Of a DNA stretch of 64,000 nt, positions 42,594 to 54,844 are shown in pieces. The position numbers were made by a program, and so were the translations under genes. The notes under the pieces were generated by a model that saw only the letters and a list, made by a program, of their open reading frames with translations, was not told where the DNA came from and searched no databases. Every line of letters begins with the position of its first letter. Position 1 is the first letter of the stretch. The DNA comes from Staphylospora marina (GTDB lineage Bacteria; Bacillota; Bacilli; Thermoactinomycetales; Thermoactinomycetaceae), in the NCBI RefSeq assembly GCF_003856495.1, contig NZ_CP034118.1, positions 2,543,842-2,607,841 of the forward strand, read 5' to 3'.

Positions 42594-42706
42594 TCATGCC
42601 CTTGCGGAGAGCAACCTTGCACCTCCTTCAACCGGGGAGTTGCCTTGTCCTCCAGATGGATGAACTGCCTGGCCGGGCGAGATCCGAACCCGATTCGGCC
42701 AGGCAG
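42594..42706 (-). promoter_or_regulatory. Spacer before atpC: hairpin plus short leader ORF
   Basis: atpD and atpC are 174 bases apart. On the minus strand CTGCCTGGCCG (42706-42696) pairs with CGGCCAGGCAG (42675-42665), 11 perfect pairs. Then a full-strength Shine-Dalgarno AAGGAGGTG (42628-42620) precedes TTG 42614, which opens a six-codon frame ending at TGA 42596-42594. That frame stops about 50 bases before atpC. The arrangement resembles an attenuation or mRNA-processing device that lowers epsilon output; function is inferred. Confidence 0.5.
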
Positions 42707-42716
42707 TCAGGCTTGG

Positions 42717-44243
<1,527 letters not shown>

Positions 44244-45107
44244 TCAAAGCGCGTTGGCACCGCCGACGATCTCCGCGATCTCCTGCGTGATCGCCGCCTG
44301 ACGCGCCCGGTTGAACTGGAGAACCAGCGTGTCGATGAGCTGGGACGCGTTGTCGGTCGCGTTGCCCATCGCCGTCATTCGTGCCGCATGTTCGCTCGCC
44401 TTGCTGTCAAGCAGCGCGCTGTAGATGAGCGTCTCCGCATAGCGCGGAAGCAATGCGGACAGCACTTCTTCCTGGGACGGTTCAAATTCGTAATCGGTAT
44501 TGACCACGGACTTTTCATCGAGATCGTCTCCGGCCAGCGGAAGCAGACGCTTTTCGACCGGACGTTGCACCACTGCGCTGATGAACTCGTTGTACACGAG
44601 ATACAGCTCGTCGTACTTCTCGTCCGCATAGTACGAAACGGCCTGCTTGGCAATCTCTTTCACGTCGTCATAACGGGGAGAATCGGAAAGACCCGTCACT
44701 TCCCCGATCACCGGCAAGCCCCGGCGTTTGAGGAAGTCGCGACCCTTGCGCCCGATCACGAACAGAACATACTCATCCGTGCTGTTGTGCCGCTTATTCA
44801 GGGTATTGAGCAGCATCCGAAGCAGGTTGGCATTGAAACCCCCCGCCAAACCGCGGTCGGAGGTGATCACCAGATAGCCCGTCTTTTTCACCGGACGGGA
44901 CACGAGCATCGGGTGGTCGGACTTGGTTCCCCGGGCGATGTTCACGATCACCTCACGCAGCTTTTCCGCATAAGGGCGGGCTGCCTGTGCCTGATCCTGG
45001 GCCCGGCGCAATTTGGCCGCGGACACCAGTTTCATCGCCTTGGTGATCTGTTTCGTGTTTTCAACGGAACGAATCCGCCGCTTGATGTCCCGCATCGATT
45101 GCCCCAT
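44244..45107 (-). CDS. atpG: F1 ATP synthase gamma subunit
   Basis: Predicted 287-residue rotor shaft. The N-terminal coiled-coil ([20 protein letters not shown]) and the C-terminal coil ([20 protein letters not shown]) are conserved, with the alpha/beta middle domain ([16 protein letters not shown]) between. ATG 45107 follows AAAGGCGG; an ATG 30 bases upstream lacks a site. Confidence 0.97.
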   Translation of the reverse strand: MGQSMRDIKRRIRSVENTKQITKAMKLVSAAKLRRAQDQAQAARPYAEKLREVIVNIARGTKSDHPMLVSRPVKKTGYLVITSDRGLAGGFNANLLRMLLNTLNKRHNSTDEYVLFVIGRKGRDFLKRRGLPVIGEVTGLSDSPRYDDVKEIAKQAVSYYADEKYDELYLVYNEFISAVVQRPVEKRLLPLAGDDLDEKSVVNTDYEFEPSQEEVLSALLPRYAETLIYSALLDSKASEHAARMTAMGNATDNASQLIDTLVLQFNRARQAAITQEIAEIVGGANAL

Positions 45108-45229
45108 GAAGTTCACCGCCTTTCCGCTGGGCGACACCCGTCCGGGCCTGTCCGAACGGAGCCCGGACGATGCTTCGCCGTGATTGGATGGTGTCGGTTC
45201 AAATCAAGCAATCTGCCGTCAAAGAGCCG

Positions 45230-47320
<2,091 letters not shown>

Positions 47321-47324
<4 letters not shown>

Positions 47325-47806
47325 TGCAATCTTCCTACCTGTTCAAGATAGCTGTTGACCAGCCGGGATTGTCCTTTTGCATCCAACTCTTTTTCCAGCA
47401 GCTTGGATGCGACTCCCACGGCGAGACCGGCCACTTCTTCCCGAAGGTCGGCCAGCGCTTTCTCCTTCTCCCGGCGGATTTCGATCGTCGCCTCTTCGAT
47501 CATGCGCTCCGCGCGCTCCTGTGCTTTTTTGAGAATCTCTTCCGCTTCGCGCTCGCTTTGCGCCTTGGCGCGGTCGATGATTTCACGGGCTTCCACGCGG
47601 GCCTTGTTCAGTTCTTCCCGCTGCTTCTCCAGCAGTTCTTCCGCTTCCTTGCGATTCTTTTCGGCGCCCCGGATCTGCTCTTCAATGTAGTCCTGGCGTT
47701 TCTGCATCACGTTCAGCATCGGACGAAGGGCGAAACGACTGACAAGAAGCATCAAAATGAGGAAAGCGACCAGTTGAAACAACATGGTGCCCAGTTCCAG
47801 GTTCAT
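47321..47806 (-). CDS. atpF: F0 ATP synthase subunit b
   Basis: Predicted 161-residue peripheral-stalk subunit: one membrane helix (about 8-24), then a long right-handed coiled coil rich in Glu, Arg and Ala (30-140). ATG 47806 follows GGGAACGGGG-type purine-rich sequence. A spacer of 128 bases separates it from atpE. Confidence 0.96.
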
Positions 47807-47934
47807 CCCCGTTCACTCCCTTCCGATTCATCGATCAGAAAGTATCGGACCGTTTCTTCGGACCGTTCCAATCATAATTGGGACGGGGAAGGCGTGATGT
47901 CCCCGTCCTCTTGTGATCCTGAAACAACCGTCGA

Positions 47935-48153
47935 TTAGAACAGGCCGAGCAGAACCATGATGCCGAATGCCACGGAGATGATCGGCAGAGCCTCGACCAG
48001 ACCGATTCCGATGAAGGTTTGTCCGAACAGCAGGGAACGAGCTTCCGGTTGACGGGCGATTCCTTCCAGATAACGGCTGAACAGCATTGCGTTACCGATA
48101 GCACCTGCGACTGCAGCAAACGTGATCATGATAGCACCAGCGATGATGGACAT
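47935..48153 (-). CDS. atpE: F0 ATP synthase subunit c
   Basis: Predicted 72-residue rotor-ring subunit: two membrane helices joined by the conserved polar loop ARQPEAR (33-39). The proton-carrying glutamate is Glu54 in GLVEALPI. ATG 48153 follows AAGGAGG-like sequence. The Pro-Ile-Ile context and lack of extra polar ligands fit proton rather than sodium coupling, though this is inferred. Confidence 0.97.
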   Translation of the reverse strand: MSIIAGAIMITFAAVAGAIGNAMLFSRYLEGIARQPEARSLLFGQTFIGIGLVEALPIISVAFGIMVLLGLF

Positions 48154-48195
48154 TCAGAATTCCTCCTTATGGATGATTTGTGGTTCAGGATGTGA

Positions 48196-48966
48196 TCAGT
48201 GATCAGAAGCCAGCTTCTGTGACATGTACACCATGGCCAACACGGTGAACACATACGCCTGGATGGTTCCCACGAAGATGGAGTATCCCAGCCAAACGAT
48301 CAGCGGCGCTCCGAGAAACAGGTTTTTGCCCATGAGCATGACCGCGATCAGGATTTCCCCCGCGAAAATGTTTGCCCAAAGCCGCATGCCGTGAGTGACC
48401 GGCTTGGCCACTTCGTCGATCACGTGAAGCGGGAACATCACCGCGAATGGCTGGAAATAATGCTTGATGTATGACTTCGGCGATTTCCGGAAACCGAGAA
48501 AGTGGGCCACGATGGTAATGGCGAACGCCATGGAAATGGTCACGTTGATATCGGCCGTCGGGGATTTCCACCACGCGTAAGCATGATGTTCGTCTCCGTG
48601 AGCCGGTTCAATTCCCAGGAACGGGATGGGCTCATGAGGCTCGGTGATCACGTTGAAGATCAAACCAAGCTGGTTGGCGATGAAGATGAACAAGAAGAGC
48701 GTGAACGCAAACCCGTAAAAGCGTTCTGCGGTTTTCCCCTGAATGTTGGTTTTGACGATGCCCTGGACGAATTCGATGATCATCTCCACCACGTTCTGGA
48801 TTCCTCTCGGCACTTTGCGCAGTTTTCGGGACGCAAACCATGCCAGCAGGAACACCAGCACGCAGGTCACGGTGGTCGTGATCATGACCGTCACGTCAAA
48901 CACCACGGGGAAACCGGCCACTTCAAACGAAAGCTTCGGTGTTTTTTCCATGTCCTCCTGGTTCAC
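48196..48966 (-). CDS. atpB: F0 ATP synthase subunit a
   Basis: Predicted 256-residue proton-channel subunit with about five to six membrane helices. The essential arginine is Arg195 in MRLWANIFAGEI. A histidine- and acid-rich outer loop (HGDEHH, 123-128) is notable. Start is GTG 48966, which overlaps the atpI stop (GTGA), suggesting coupling; ATG 48951 is an alternative with AGGAGG too close. Confidence 0.96.
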   Translation of the reverse strand: MNQEDMEKTPKLSFEVAGFPVVFDVTVMITTTVTCVLVFLLAWFASRKLRKVPRGIQNVVEMIIEFVQGIVKTNIQGKTAERFYGFAFTLFLFIFIANQLGLIFNVITEPHEPIPFLGIEPAHGDEHHAYAWWKSPTADINVTISMAFAITIVAHFLGFRKSPKSYIKHYFQPFAVMFPLHVIDEVAKPVTHGMRLWANIFAGEILIAVMLMGKNLFLGAPLIVWLGYSIFVGTIQAYVFTVLAMVYMSQKLASDH

Positions 48967-49361
48967 CCCTTTCCGTCAGGTGTGGACTTGCGCAACCAAT
49001 CCCACAACTCGAGCAAAATGATCAGTATATAACAAATGGGCAACCCCAGAGGTACCACCCGAACATCGAAGAAATCCGGGTTGAGCGCGGCGATGATGAT
49101 CGCCAGGGTCGCCATGAGAAAGCGATGGATCATACCGGTGCCTCTCGTTCGACCGTTCCGACCGGACGAGACGACCATTTCGCCGGTCCATTGCATTTTG
49201 TACGCCGTGTAGAGAGTGTTGTACAGACTGACGCTGATTCCGAGGATAAAACCGGCGATCAACGGCTTATGAGGGGTAAACGTCCAAATCACCAAAAGCA
49301 CGGTGAGGATACCGGCAGTGAGGAGTACCACTCTGCGACGAATGGCTTGAATGAATTCCAT
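48963..49361 (-). CDS. atpI: ATP synthase accessory protein AtpI
   Basis: Predicted 132-residue membrane protein with four hydrophobic segments, of the AtpI family thought to help c-ring assembly or magnesium supply. The start MEFIQAIRRRVVLLTAGILT and position before atpB are as usual. A charged loop (SSGRNGRTRGTG) lies in the middle. It begins eight bases after atpZ. Confidence 0.9.
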   Translation of the reverse strand: MEFIQAIRRRVVLLTAGILTVLLVIWTFTPHKPLIAGFILGISVSLYNTLYTAYKMQWTGEMVVSSGRNGRTRGTGMIHRFLMATLAIIIAALNPDFFDVRVVPLGLPICYILIILLELWDWLRKSTPDGKG

Positions 49362-49368
49362 GGGGAGT

Positions 49369-49584
49369 TCAGTCCTTCATCAATGCCTTCAGCGTCATGA
49401 ACGCGCTGAGAAAGCCGAGGCCCAAACCCAAAATCGCTCCGACGATCAGCAGAATCGGTTTGGTCCCCCAGGAAGCGTCCAGCTTGTTACCCAGCCAAGC
49501 TCCGCCCACTGCCAGGAGAATGACCTCCGTTCCCATTGAACCGACAACGGCGACCACCTTCCAAGGATTTCCATTCCGTTTCAC
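49369..49584 (-). CDS. atpZ: AtpZ (ATP synthase gene 1-like) protein
   Basis: Predicted 71-residue protein with two membrane helices and the glycine-rich pattern of the AtpZ/F1F0 gene-1 family (LAVGGAWLGNKLD, GAILGLGLGFLSAF). It often works with AtpI in divalent cation supply to the ATP synthase. GTG 49584 has AAAGGGG seven bases upstream; the ATG at 49608 would put eight residues before this site. Confidence 0.88.
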   Translation of the reverse strand: MKRNGNPWKVVAVVGSMGTEVILLAVGGAWLGNKLDASWGTKPILLIVGAILGLGLGFLSAFMTLKALMKD

Positions 49585-49690
49585 AGAAATACCCCTTTCC
49601 GGATCCATTCCGGGGAAGGCGTCAGTGTGTTGCGAAGCTCCTGGAACGTTCCGAGCAACATTTGCGGATACAGGATGCTTTCCCCTGCCT

Positions 49691-49720
49691 ATAGTAAAGG
49701 AGCGGAAACAATATTGTCAA
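49691..49720 (-). promoter_or_regulatory. Sigma-A promoter of the atp operon
   Basis: On the minus strand TTGACA (49720-49715), 18-base spacer, TACTAT (49696-49691). It is about 107 bases upstream of atpZ, in an AT-rich patch. Strong -35, fair -10. Confidence 0.75.
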
Positions 49721-49890
49721 CGCTTTCTATAAAAGACATTTGAACAATTCTTCACAATTTGTGCAAATTCTCCGCCGAAAACCCTCTTGCATTCGGGACG
49801 GAGCGCATGATCCCCGTGAAATCCGGCCGGTTCGACCTGTCGGGCCAAGCCGTTTTCCCCCGTGATTTGTCCGTTCGTGATCAAAGATGG

Positions 49891-50520
49891 TCACTTGGTG
49901 CCGAACAGCCGGTCTCCCGCATCTCCCAGCCCGGGGACGATATAGCTTTTTTCGTTGAGTCTCTCATCCACCGCGGCGGCATAGATGTCGATGTCATCGT
50001 GCTCGGCGTGCACCCGTTTCACGCCTTCGGGCGCGGCGATCAGGCACATGAGCTTGATGTTTCTCGCTCCCATCTTTTTCAGCTCGGTGATGGCTGCGGC
50101 CGCCGAACCTCCCGTGGCCAGCATCGGATCGATCACGATCAGGTCCCGCTCGCCGATGTCGGACGGCATCTTGGAATAGTACATCACCGGCTCCAACGTT
50201 TCGGGATCCCGATACATTCCGAGATGCCCCACTTTTGCCGTCGGAATCAATTTGAGAATGCCGTCGACCATGCCGAGGCCCGCGCGCAGAATCGGAACCA
50301 GTCCGATTTTCTTTCCGGCCAGCACCTTGCATTTGGCCGTGGCCACCGGCGTTTCCACTTCCACTTCGCGAAGCGGCATGTCACGCGTGATCTCGTACGC
50401 CATCAGTGCCGCGACCTCGTCCACCAGTTCCCGGAATTCTTTCGTTCCGGTCCGTTTGTCGCGAATGTGGGTCAGTTTGTGCTGAATGAGCGGATGGTCA
50501 AACACATACAGATTGCCCAC
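49891..50520 (-). CDS. upp: Uracil phosphoribosyltransferase
   Basis: Predicted 209-residue salvage enzyme converting uracil and PRPP to UMP. The PRPP loop [16 protein letters not shown] and the uracil site [16 protein letters not shown] are conserved, and [15 protein letters not shown] is typical. GTG 50520 has GGAGGTGG upstream. glyA-upp order is the same as in B. subtilis, but a terminator separates them here. Confidence 0.97.
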   Translation of the reverse strand: MGNLYVFDHPLIQHKLTHIRDKRTGTKEFRELVDEVAALMAYEITRDMPLREVEVETPVATAKCKVLAGKKIGLVPILRAGLGMVDGILKLIPTAKVGHLGMYRDPETLEPVMYYSKMPSDIGERDLIVIDPMLATGGSAAAAITELKKMGARNIKLMCLIAAPEGVKRVHAEHDDIDIYAAAVDERLNEKSYIVPGLGDAGDRLFGTK

Positions 50521-50621
50521 CGGTCTCCACCTCCGTCTTGAATCGCTTCTTCCTTGCCCATCTGATAGTTAACCACAAGATGGGCCATGCCCACAACCGC
50601 TTCGTAGGCTTTTGATGGCAT
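50472..50621 (-). CDS. Doubtful small ORF overlapping the start of upp
   Basis: A 49-codon frame starting [20 protein letters not shown] at ATG 50621. It overlaps the first 49 bases of upp in another frame. An AGAAGGA lies 12 bases upstream, a little far. The first 28 residues read like plausible protein; the rest overlaps upp. It could be a leader frame coupling translation to upp, or chance. Confidence 0.25.
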   Translation of the reverse strand: MPSKAYEAVVGMAHLVVNYQMGKEEAIQDGGGDRWAICMCLTIRSFSTN

Positions 50622-50644
50622 TTGAATATTTTTTCCTTCTGATA

Positions 50645-50674
50645 TAAAAAACAACCGCCCGCAACGGGCGGTTG
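50645..50674 (-). terminator. Terminator after glyA
   Basis: CAACCGCCCG (50652-50661) pairs with CGGGCGGTTG (50665-50674) around a three-base loop; on the minus strand TTTTTT follows. It lies ten bases beyond the glyA stop, so upp depends on a separate promoter or read-through. Confidence 0.93.
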
Positions 50675-50684
50675 AAAAGGTCGG

Positions 50685-51929
50685 TCAACCGAGATCTTCA
50701 TAGAGGGGGAAACGCTTGGTGAGTTCGTTCACCCGCTTGCGGGCGGCTTCCAGCGTTTCCGCGTCCTCGGGGTTTTTGAGCGTGATCGCCATGATGTCCG
50801 CGATTTCATCCATCGCTTCCCCGTCCATGCCGCGGCTGGTGACGGCGGCGGTGCCGATCCGGATGCCGCTGGTGACGAACGGGCTCTCGGGATCGAACGG
50901 AATGGCGTTTTTGTTGGTGGTGATGCCGATTTCGTCCAGCACGTGCTCGGCCCGTTTGCCGGTCAGACCCAGATTGCGGACGTCGATCAGAATGAGGTGG
51001 TTGTCCGTACCGCCGGAGATCAGTTGGAAACCGCGGCTTTTCAGACCTTCGGCCAGGCGGGCGGCGTTGGACACGATGGCGGCCGAGTAGGCTTTGAAAT
51101 CATCGGTGAGCGCCTCTCCCAAGGCGACCGCTTTGGCGGCGATCACATGCATCAGGGGGCCTCCCTGAATGCCCGGGAACACGGATTTGTCAATCTGTTT
51201 GGCGTACTGTTCCTTGCACAAAATCATGCCGCCGCGCGGGCCCCTCAGGGTTTTGTGGGTGGTGGTGGTCACGAAGTCCGCGTACGGTACCGGGCTCGGA
51301 TGATGTCCGGTGGCGACCAGACCGGCGATGTGCGCCATGTCCACCATCAGATAAGCGCCCACTTCATCGGCGATCTCACGGAATTTGGCGAAATCGATGA
51401 CGCGGGGATACGCGCTGGCGCCGGCGACGATCAGTTTCGGCTTGTGCTCCAGGGCCGCTTTCCGCACTTCCTCATAATCGATCATGTGCGTTTCCGGATC
51501 GACGCCGTAAGCGACGAAATTGTACAGCTGGCCGGAGAAGTTGACCGGGCTTCCGTGCGTCAGGTGTCCGCCGTGGGCCAAATTCATGCCGAGCACCGTG
51601 TCTCCGGGTTTCAGCACGGCGAAATACACCGCCATGTTGGCCTGGGCTCCGGAATGCGGCTGCACGTTGGCGTGTTCGGCGCCGAACAATTCCTTCGCGC
51701 GGTTTCTGGCCAGCTCCTCCACCACGTCGACATGTTCGCATCCGCCGTAATACCGGCGGCCGGGATACCCCTCGGCATACTTGTTGGTCAACACGGTGCC
51801 GAGGGCCTCCAGCACCGACCGGGAGACGAAGTTTTCCGAAGCGATGAGCTCGATCTTGCTTTGCTGGCGGTGCAGTTCCTCACGAATGGCTTCCGCGACT
51901 TGCGGATCCGTGTGCTTCAAATGCTGCAT
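50685..51929 (-). CDS. glyA: Serine hydroxymethyltransferase
   Basis: Predicted 414-residue PLP enzyme interconverting serine and glycine with tetrahydrofolate. The PLP lysine is in [23 protein letters not shown] and [13 protein letters not shown] are conserved. ATG 51929 follows AAGGGGG. It is followed upstream in the operon order by ywlG and rpiB, as in B. subtilis. Confidence 0.98.
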   Translation of the reverse strand: MQHLKHTDPQVAEAIREELHRQQSKIELIASENFVSRSVLEALGTVLTNKYAEGYPGRRYYGGCEHVDVVEELARNRAKELFGAEHANVQPHSGAQANMAVYFAVLKPGDTVLGMNLAHGGHLTHGSPVNFSGQLYNFVAYGVDPETHMIDYEEVRKAALEHKPKLIVAGASAYPRVIDFAKFREIADEVGAYLMVDMAHIAGLVATGHHPSPVPYADFVTTTTHKTLRGPRGGMILCKEQYAKQIDKSVFPGIQGGPLMHVIAAKAVALGEALTDDFKAYSAAIVSNAARLAEGLKSRGFQLISGGTDNHLILIDVRNLGLTGKRAEHVLDEIGITTNKNAIPFDPESPFVTSGIRIGTAAVTSRGMDGEAMDEIADIMAITLKNPEDAETLEAARKRVNELTKRFPLYEDLG

Positions 51930-51973
51930 GTCTCTTCCCCCTTGTCATCCGGAAACACGGCATACGGCGGGAT

Positions 51974-52564
51974 TCAACGGCATTCCCGCGCGGACGGGCC
52001 GGCTTCCTGCTTGAGTTCGTAAACGGCGCGGGCGCCGCCGATCAATTTGGGTCGGGTCGCGGCCAGGGTGACGCGGGCTTCCCCCACGGTTTTGCTCCTC
52101 GGCCGGACCGGGACGGCCACCGGCTTCAGATGCATGCCGATCAGGGTTTCCCCGATGTCAATGGCCGCATCCGCCCGTACGTGTTCGGCCAATCTGGCGT
52201 CCCGAAGGTGCCGGAAGGCGTGGGCCGCCATCGCCCCACCGGCCTCCGGCACGGGAACGGCGGTGACCTCCGTGAGCCCGAACCGCTCCAACGTCTCCGC
52301 CTCCACGACCAATGCCCGGTTGAGGTGTTCGCAACACTGAAACGCCAGATGAAATCCATGCTTGTCCCGGATTTCCCGGATTCCTTCGAACAGGGCGGCG
52401 GCAATGTCCCGACTTCCCGACGTTCCGATGCGACGTCCGGCCACCTCCGAAGTGCTGCAACCCACCACCAGCAGATGGCGGGATGAAAGCGGCTTCACGC
52501 TCAGCAAATCCTCCAGCGCTTCCCGGACCTCGCGACGAATCCGGACCAGATCCACGTCAGCCAT
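51974..52564 (-). CDS. ywlG: YwlG/DUF436 family protein
   Basis: Predicted 196-residue protein of the TIGR01440/DUF436 family, with the conserved HLLVVGCSTSEVAGRRIGT and AFQCCEHLNRALVVE stretches including the double cysteine. Function is unknown. ATG 52564 follows GAGGGGTG. It starts five bases after rpiB and precedes glyA by 44. Confidence 0.93.
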   Translation of the reverse strand: MADVDLVRIRREVREALEDLLSVKPLSSRHLLVVGCSTSEVAGRRIGTSGSRDIAAALFEGIREIRDKHGFHLAFQCCEHLNRALVVEAETLERFGLTEVTAVPVPEAGGAMAAHAFRHLRDARLAEHVRADAAIDIGETLIGMHLKPVAVPVRPRSKTVGEARVTLAATRPKLIGGARAVYELKQEAGPSARECR

Positions 52565-52569
52565 GAAGG

Positions 52570-53007
52570 TCACCCCTCAAGCGCACGGATTTTCTCCACG
52601 CGTCGCCCGTGGCGGCCTCCGGCAAAGTCGGTGGAGAGCCAAGCCCGGACGATGGAACGGGCCAGATCCGGTCCGATCACCCGTTCACCCAACGCGAGCA
52701 CATTGGCGTTGTTGTGTTCGCGGCTCATGCGGGCGGAGTATTCATCGGACACCACGGCGCAACGAACGCCTTTCACCTTGTTGGCCGCGATGGACATCCC
52801 GATGCCCGTTCCGCAGATCAGGATGCCGAAGTCGAATTCCCCGGAAGCCACCCGTTCCGCCACCGGGCGGGCGTAATCCGGATAATCGACCGATTCTTCC
52901 CCGTGGCAACCCGCATCTTCGTAAGAGACACCCATTTCCTCGAGCAGCTGTTTGATTTCCCGCTTCAGTCTGAGTCCCCCGTGGTCGGATCCCAAAAGCA
53001 CGCGCAA
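52570..53007 (-). CDS. rpiB: Ribose 5-phosphate isomerase B
   Basis: Predicted 145-residue isomerase of ribose 5-phosphate and ribulose 5-phosphate (or a related sugar). The catalytic cysteine is in GILICGTGIGMSIAANK, and GSDHGGLRLK begins the protein. TTG 53007 follows AGGAG at six to seven bases. It sits in the ywlE-rpiB-ywlG-glyA group of Bacillales. Confidence 0.95.
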   Translation of the reverse strand: MRVLLGSDHGGLRLKREIKQLLEEMGVSYEDAGCHGEESVDYPDYARPVAERVASGEFDFGILICGTGIGMSIAANKVKGVRCAVVSDEYSARMSREHNNANVLALGERVIGPDLARSIVRAWLSTDFAGGRHGRRVEKIRALEG

Positions 53008-53045
53008 CCTTCTCTCCTCCTTGGTTTTCCCTCAAAATGACGGCG

Positions 53046-53723
53046 TCATCGTTCACGCGGTCCGTCCGGATTCCTCTCCCGCTTGAGACGGTCGAGAATC
53101 CTGCGGATCGCCGTTTCCAGTTCATCGGCGCAGCGGCGGTACTCCTCGACCGAACCCCCGAACGGGTCGGCAACGTCCAGACTCCCGTCCAGCCGACCGA
53201 TGCGCTTCAGCAAATCCCGTTCTTCTTCGAGCAGGACTTTCGACTCCCTGTTCCAAGCTTCTTCCGCTTCTTTCGTCCAGCGGCCCCCGGCCGGAATGGA
53301 AAAGCGGCGTTGCAATTCCGCACGTTTTTCCTCCAGTTCCACGTAAAGCCTGTCCAATCTTCGATACAGCTCTTCCACTCCGGTGTCCAGGAGAGCGAAT
53401 TCCTTGAGCGTGAACACTTTGTCACCGGATTCCGGAAAATCGTGCATGATGAGCGCTTTGTGACGGGTGGTCATCGTCAGAATCAGATCGGCGCGGCGCA
53501 CCTCTTCTCTCGTCAGGGAGCGCGAACGGTGCGTGAGTTCGATCCCACGTTCCCGGAGAACCCGGACGGCATGGGCGGAAGCTCCCGATCCGTCCGACGC
53601 GGCCACTCCCGCCGAACGCGCCTTCACGTCCAGTCCTTCTTCCCGGGCCATTTTTGCCAGCAGCGCTTCCGCCATCGGGCTTCTGCAAGTGTTTCCCGTA
53701 CAGACGAACAATACTCTCAGCAA
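53046..53723 (-). CDS. ywlE: Protein-arginine/tyrosine phosphatase YwlE-like, with helical insertion
   Basis: Predicted 225-residue low-molecular-weight phosphatase. The P-loop CTGNTCRS (Cys8 to Ser15) has the threonine after asparagine that favours phospho-arginine in YwlE, and the general-acid aspartate 186 is in DVADPFGGS. YwlE is about 150 residues; here an extra 65-70 residues (about 112-180), rich in Glu, Arg and Leu and likely helical or coiled coil, sit between TLKEFALL and the acid loop. This would cover one side of the active site. TTG 53723 has GAGGTG seven bases upstream. YwlE opposes McsB arginine kinase in protein quality control; that link here is inference. Confidence 0.9.
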   Translation of the reverse strand: MLRVLFVCTGNTCRSPMAEALLAKMAREEGLDVKARSAGVAASDGSGASAHAVRVLRERGIELTHRSRSLTREEVRRADLILTMTTRHKALIMHDFPESGDKVFTLKEFALLDTGVEELYRRLDRLYVELEEKRAELQRRFSIPAGGRWTKEAEEAWNRESKVLLEEERDLLKRIGRLDGSLDVADPFGGSVEEYRRCADELETAIRRILDRLKRERNPDGPRER

Positions 53724-54103
53724 AACGGTTCACCTCAATTCGCCTGTTCTCAGGATGGGTGGAACAGACGGATGATATGCAGGAATGATTCCCCCTCCGG
53801 CTGACGGAGGTCACGGACGGAAAACCGCATGCACAAAAAAAGAGCCCGACAACCCGACCGGTCGGTCGCCCCTCCCGCTTCAAAACCGTTTCTCCGTTTC
53901 CCGGGACGGGGTCGCTTTTGGCTTATGTGATCGCCGTGTCCGGCGTGTGTATGTCCAGGGCAGGGAACATGCCGAAAAAGAGGGAGTATCCCCTCTCTTT
54001 TTACTTTACAGAATGAAAAGAGGCGGGGCAATAGGCTTCCCTGCCCGGATCGCCGACACTTCCGCCGAAAACGCATGAACCGCTCGCGATCGGAGACGGT
54101 TCC
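53724..54103. other. Intergenic region between ywlE and mntP
   Basis: About 380 bases without a supported gene. Near 53830-53880 a palindromic CCGACCGGTCGG is followed on the minus strand by CTCTTTTTTTG, a possible second terminator; the stronger one is at 53975-54002. The ywlE promoter is not obvious. Confidence 0.4.
53975..54002. terminator. Terminator after mntP
   Basis: AAAAAGAGGGA (53975-53985) faces CCCTCTCTTTTT (53991-54002) and gives a stem with A-rich and T-rich ends on both strands, one small mismatch. It follows mntP on the minus strand by about 100 bases. Confidence 0.7.
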
Positions 54104-54673
54104 TTACCACAGGAATTTGCTCCCGAGAATCACCAAAATGAGACCTCCCAGCGCTTCTCCGTAGGTGCCCGCCCAGCTTCCCACAAACCGTCCCACCGCC
54201 AGCCCGGTTCCGGCCATGATCGAGCCGGCACAGCCGAACAGAAGAATCGCCATCGCAAGATCGGCGGAAAACAATCCCAGACTGAGTCCCGCGGACAGGG
54301 AATCGAGACTGACACTGACGGAAAACAACAGAACACCCGCCCAGGAGCTGACCGACACGCTTCGCTCCTTTTCTTCCGGCTCTCCCCGGAACACCTGGAG
54401 CAGCATGCCGACTCCCAACAGACAAAGCATGGCTCCCCCCAAGGCCGCGGCAATTTCCCGCATCACCGATGACAACCACTGTCCCAGCAGAATCCCCGCC
54501 AACGGCATCAAGACGTGAAACGCACCGATGGACAGGCTGAGCCGGGTCATCATCCACGGGGAAAGCCGCTTCATGCCCAAACCGATTCCGAGGGAGAAGG
54601 CGTCCATTCCCAAGGCCACCGCAATCAGAGACATGGTGATCAATTGTCCCCATTGGGGCATGGACCAATCCAT
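54104..54673 (-). CDS. mntP: Manganese efflux pump MntP
   Basis: Predicted 189-residue exporter with six membrane segments and the paired conserved aspartates in ALGMDAFSLGIGLG and SVSLDSLSAGLSLG that define MntP/YebN. The start at ATG 54673 (MDWSMPQWG) follows GGAGGGGG; upstream in-frame codons lack a site. In B. subtilis mntP (ywlD) also lies between ywlC and ywlE. Confidence 0.93.
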   Translation of the reverse strand: MDWSMPQWGQLITMSLIAVALGMDAFSLGIGLGMKRLSPWMMTRLSLSIGAFHVLMPLAGILLGQWLSSVMREIAAALGGAMLCLLGVGMLLQVFRGEPEEKERSVSVSSWAGVLLFSVSVSLDSLSAGLSLGLFSADLAMAILLFGCAGSIMAGTGLAVGRFVGSWAGTYGEALGGLILVILGSKFLW

Positions 54674-54844
54674 CCCGGAACCCCCTCCCCTTGTACATGC
54701 TCGTCTCCAGCTTATGTACCGCCCGACGGAAAAAGAACCGGAGTTTCCCGGTCCAAGCATCCCGCGCACATCAAGGTTCCGGATCACAAAAAAATCTCCC
54801 TGCGGCCGCCATCGGCCGAGGGAGCCTGAACCCGTTTCCCCGGT

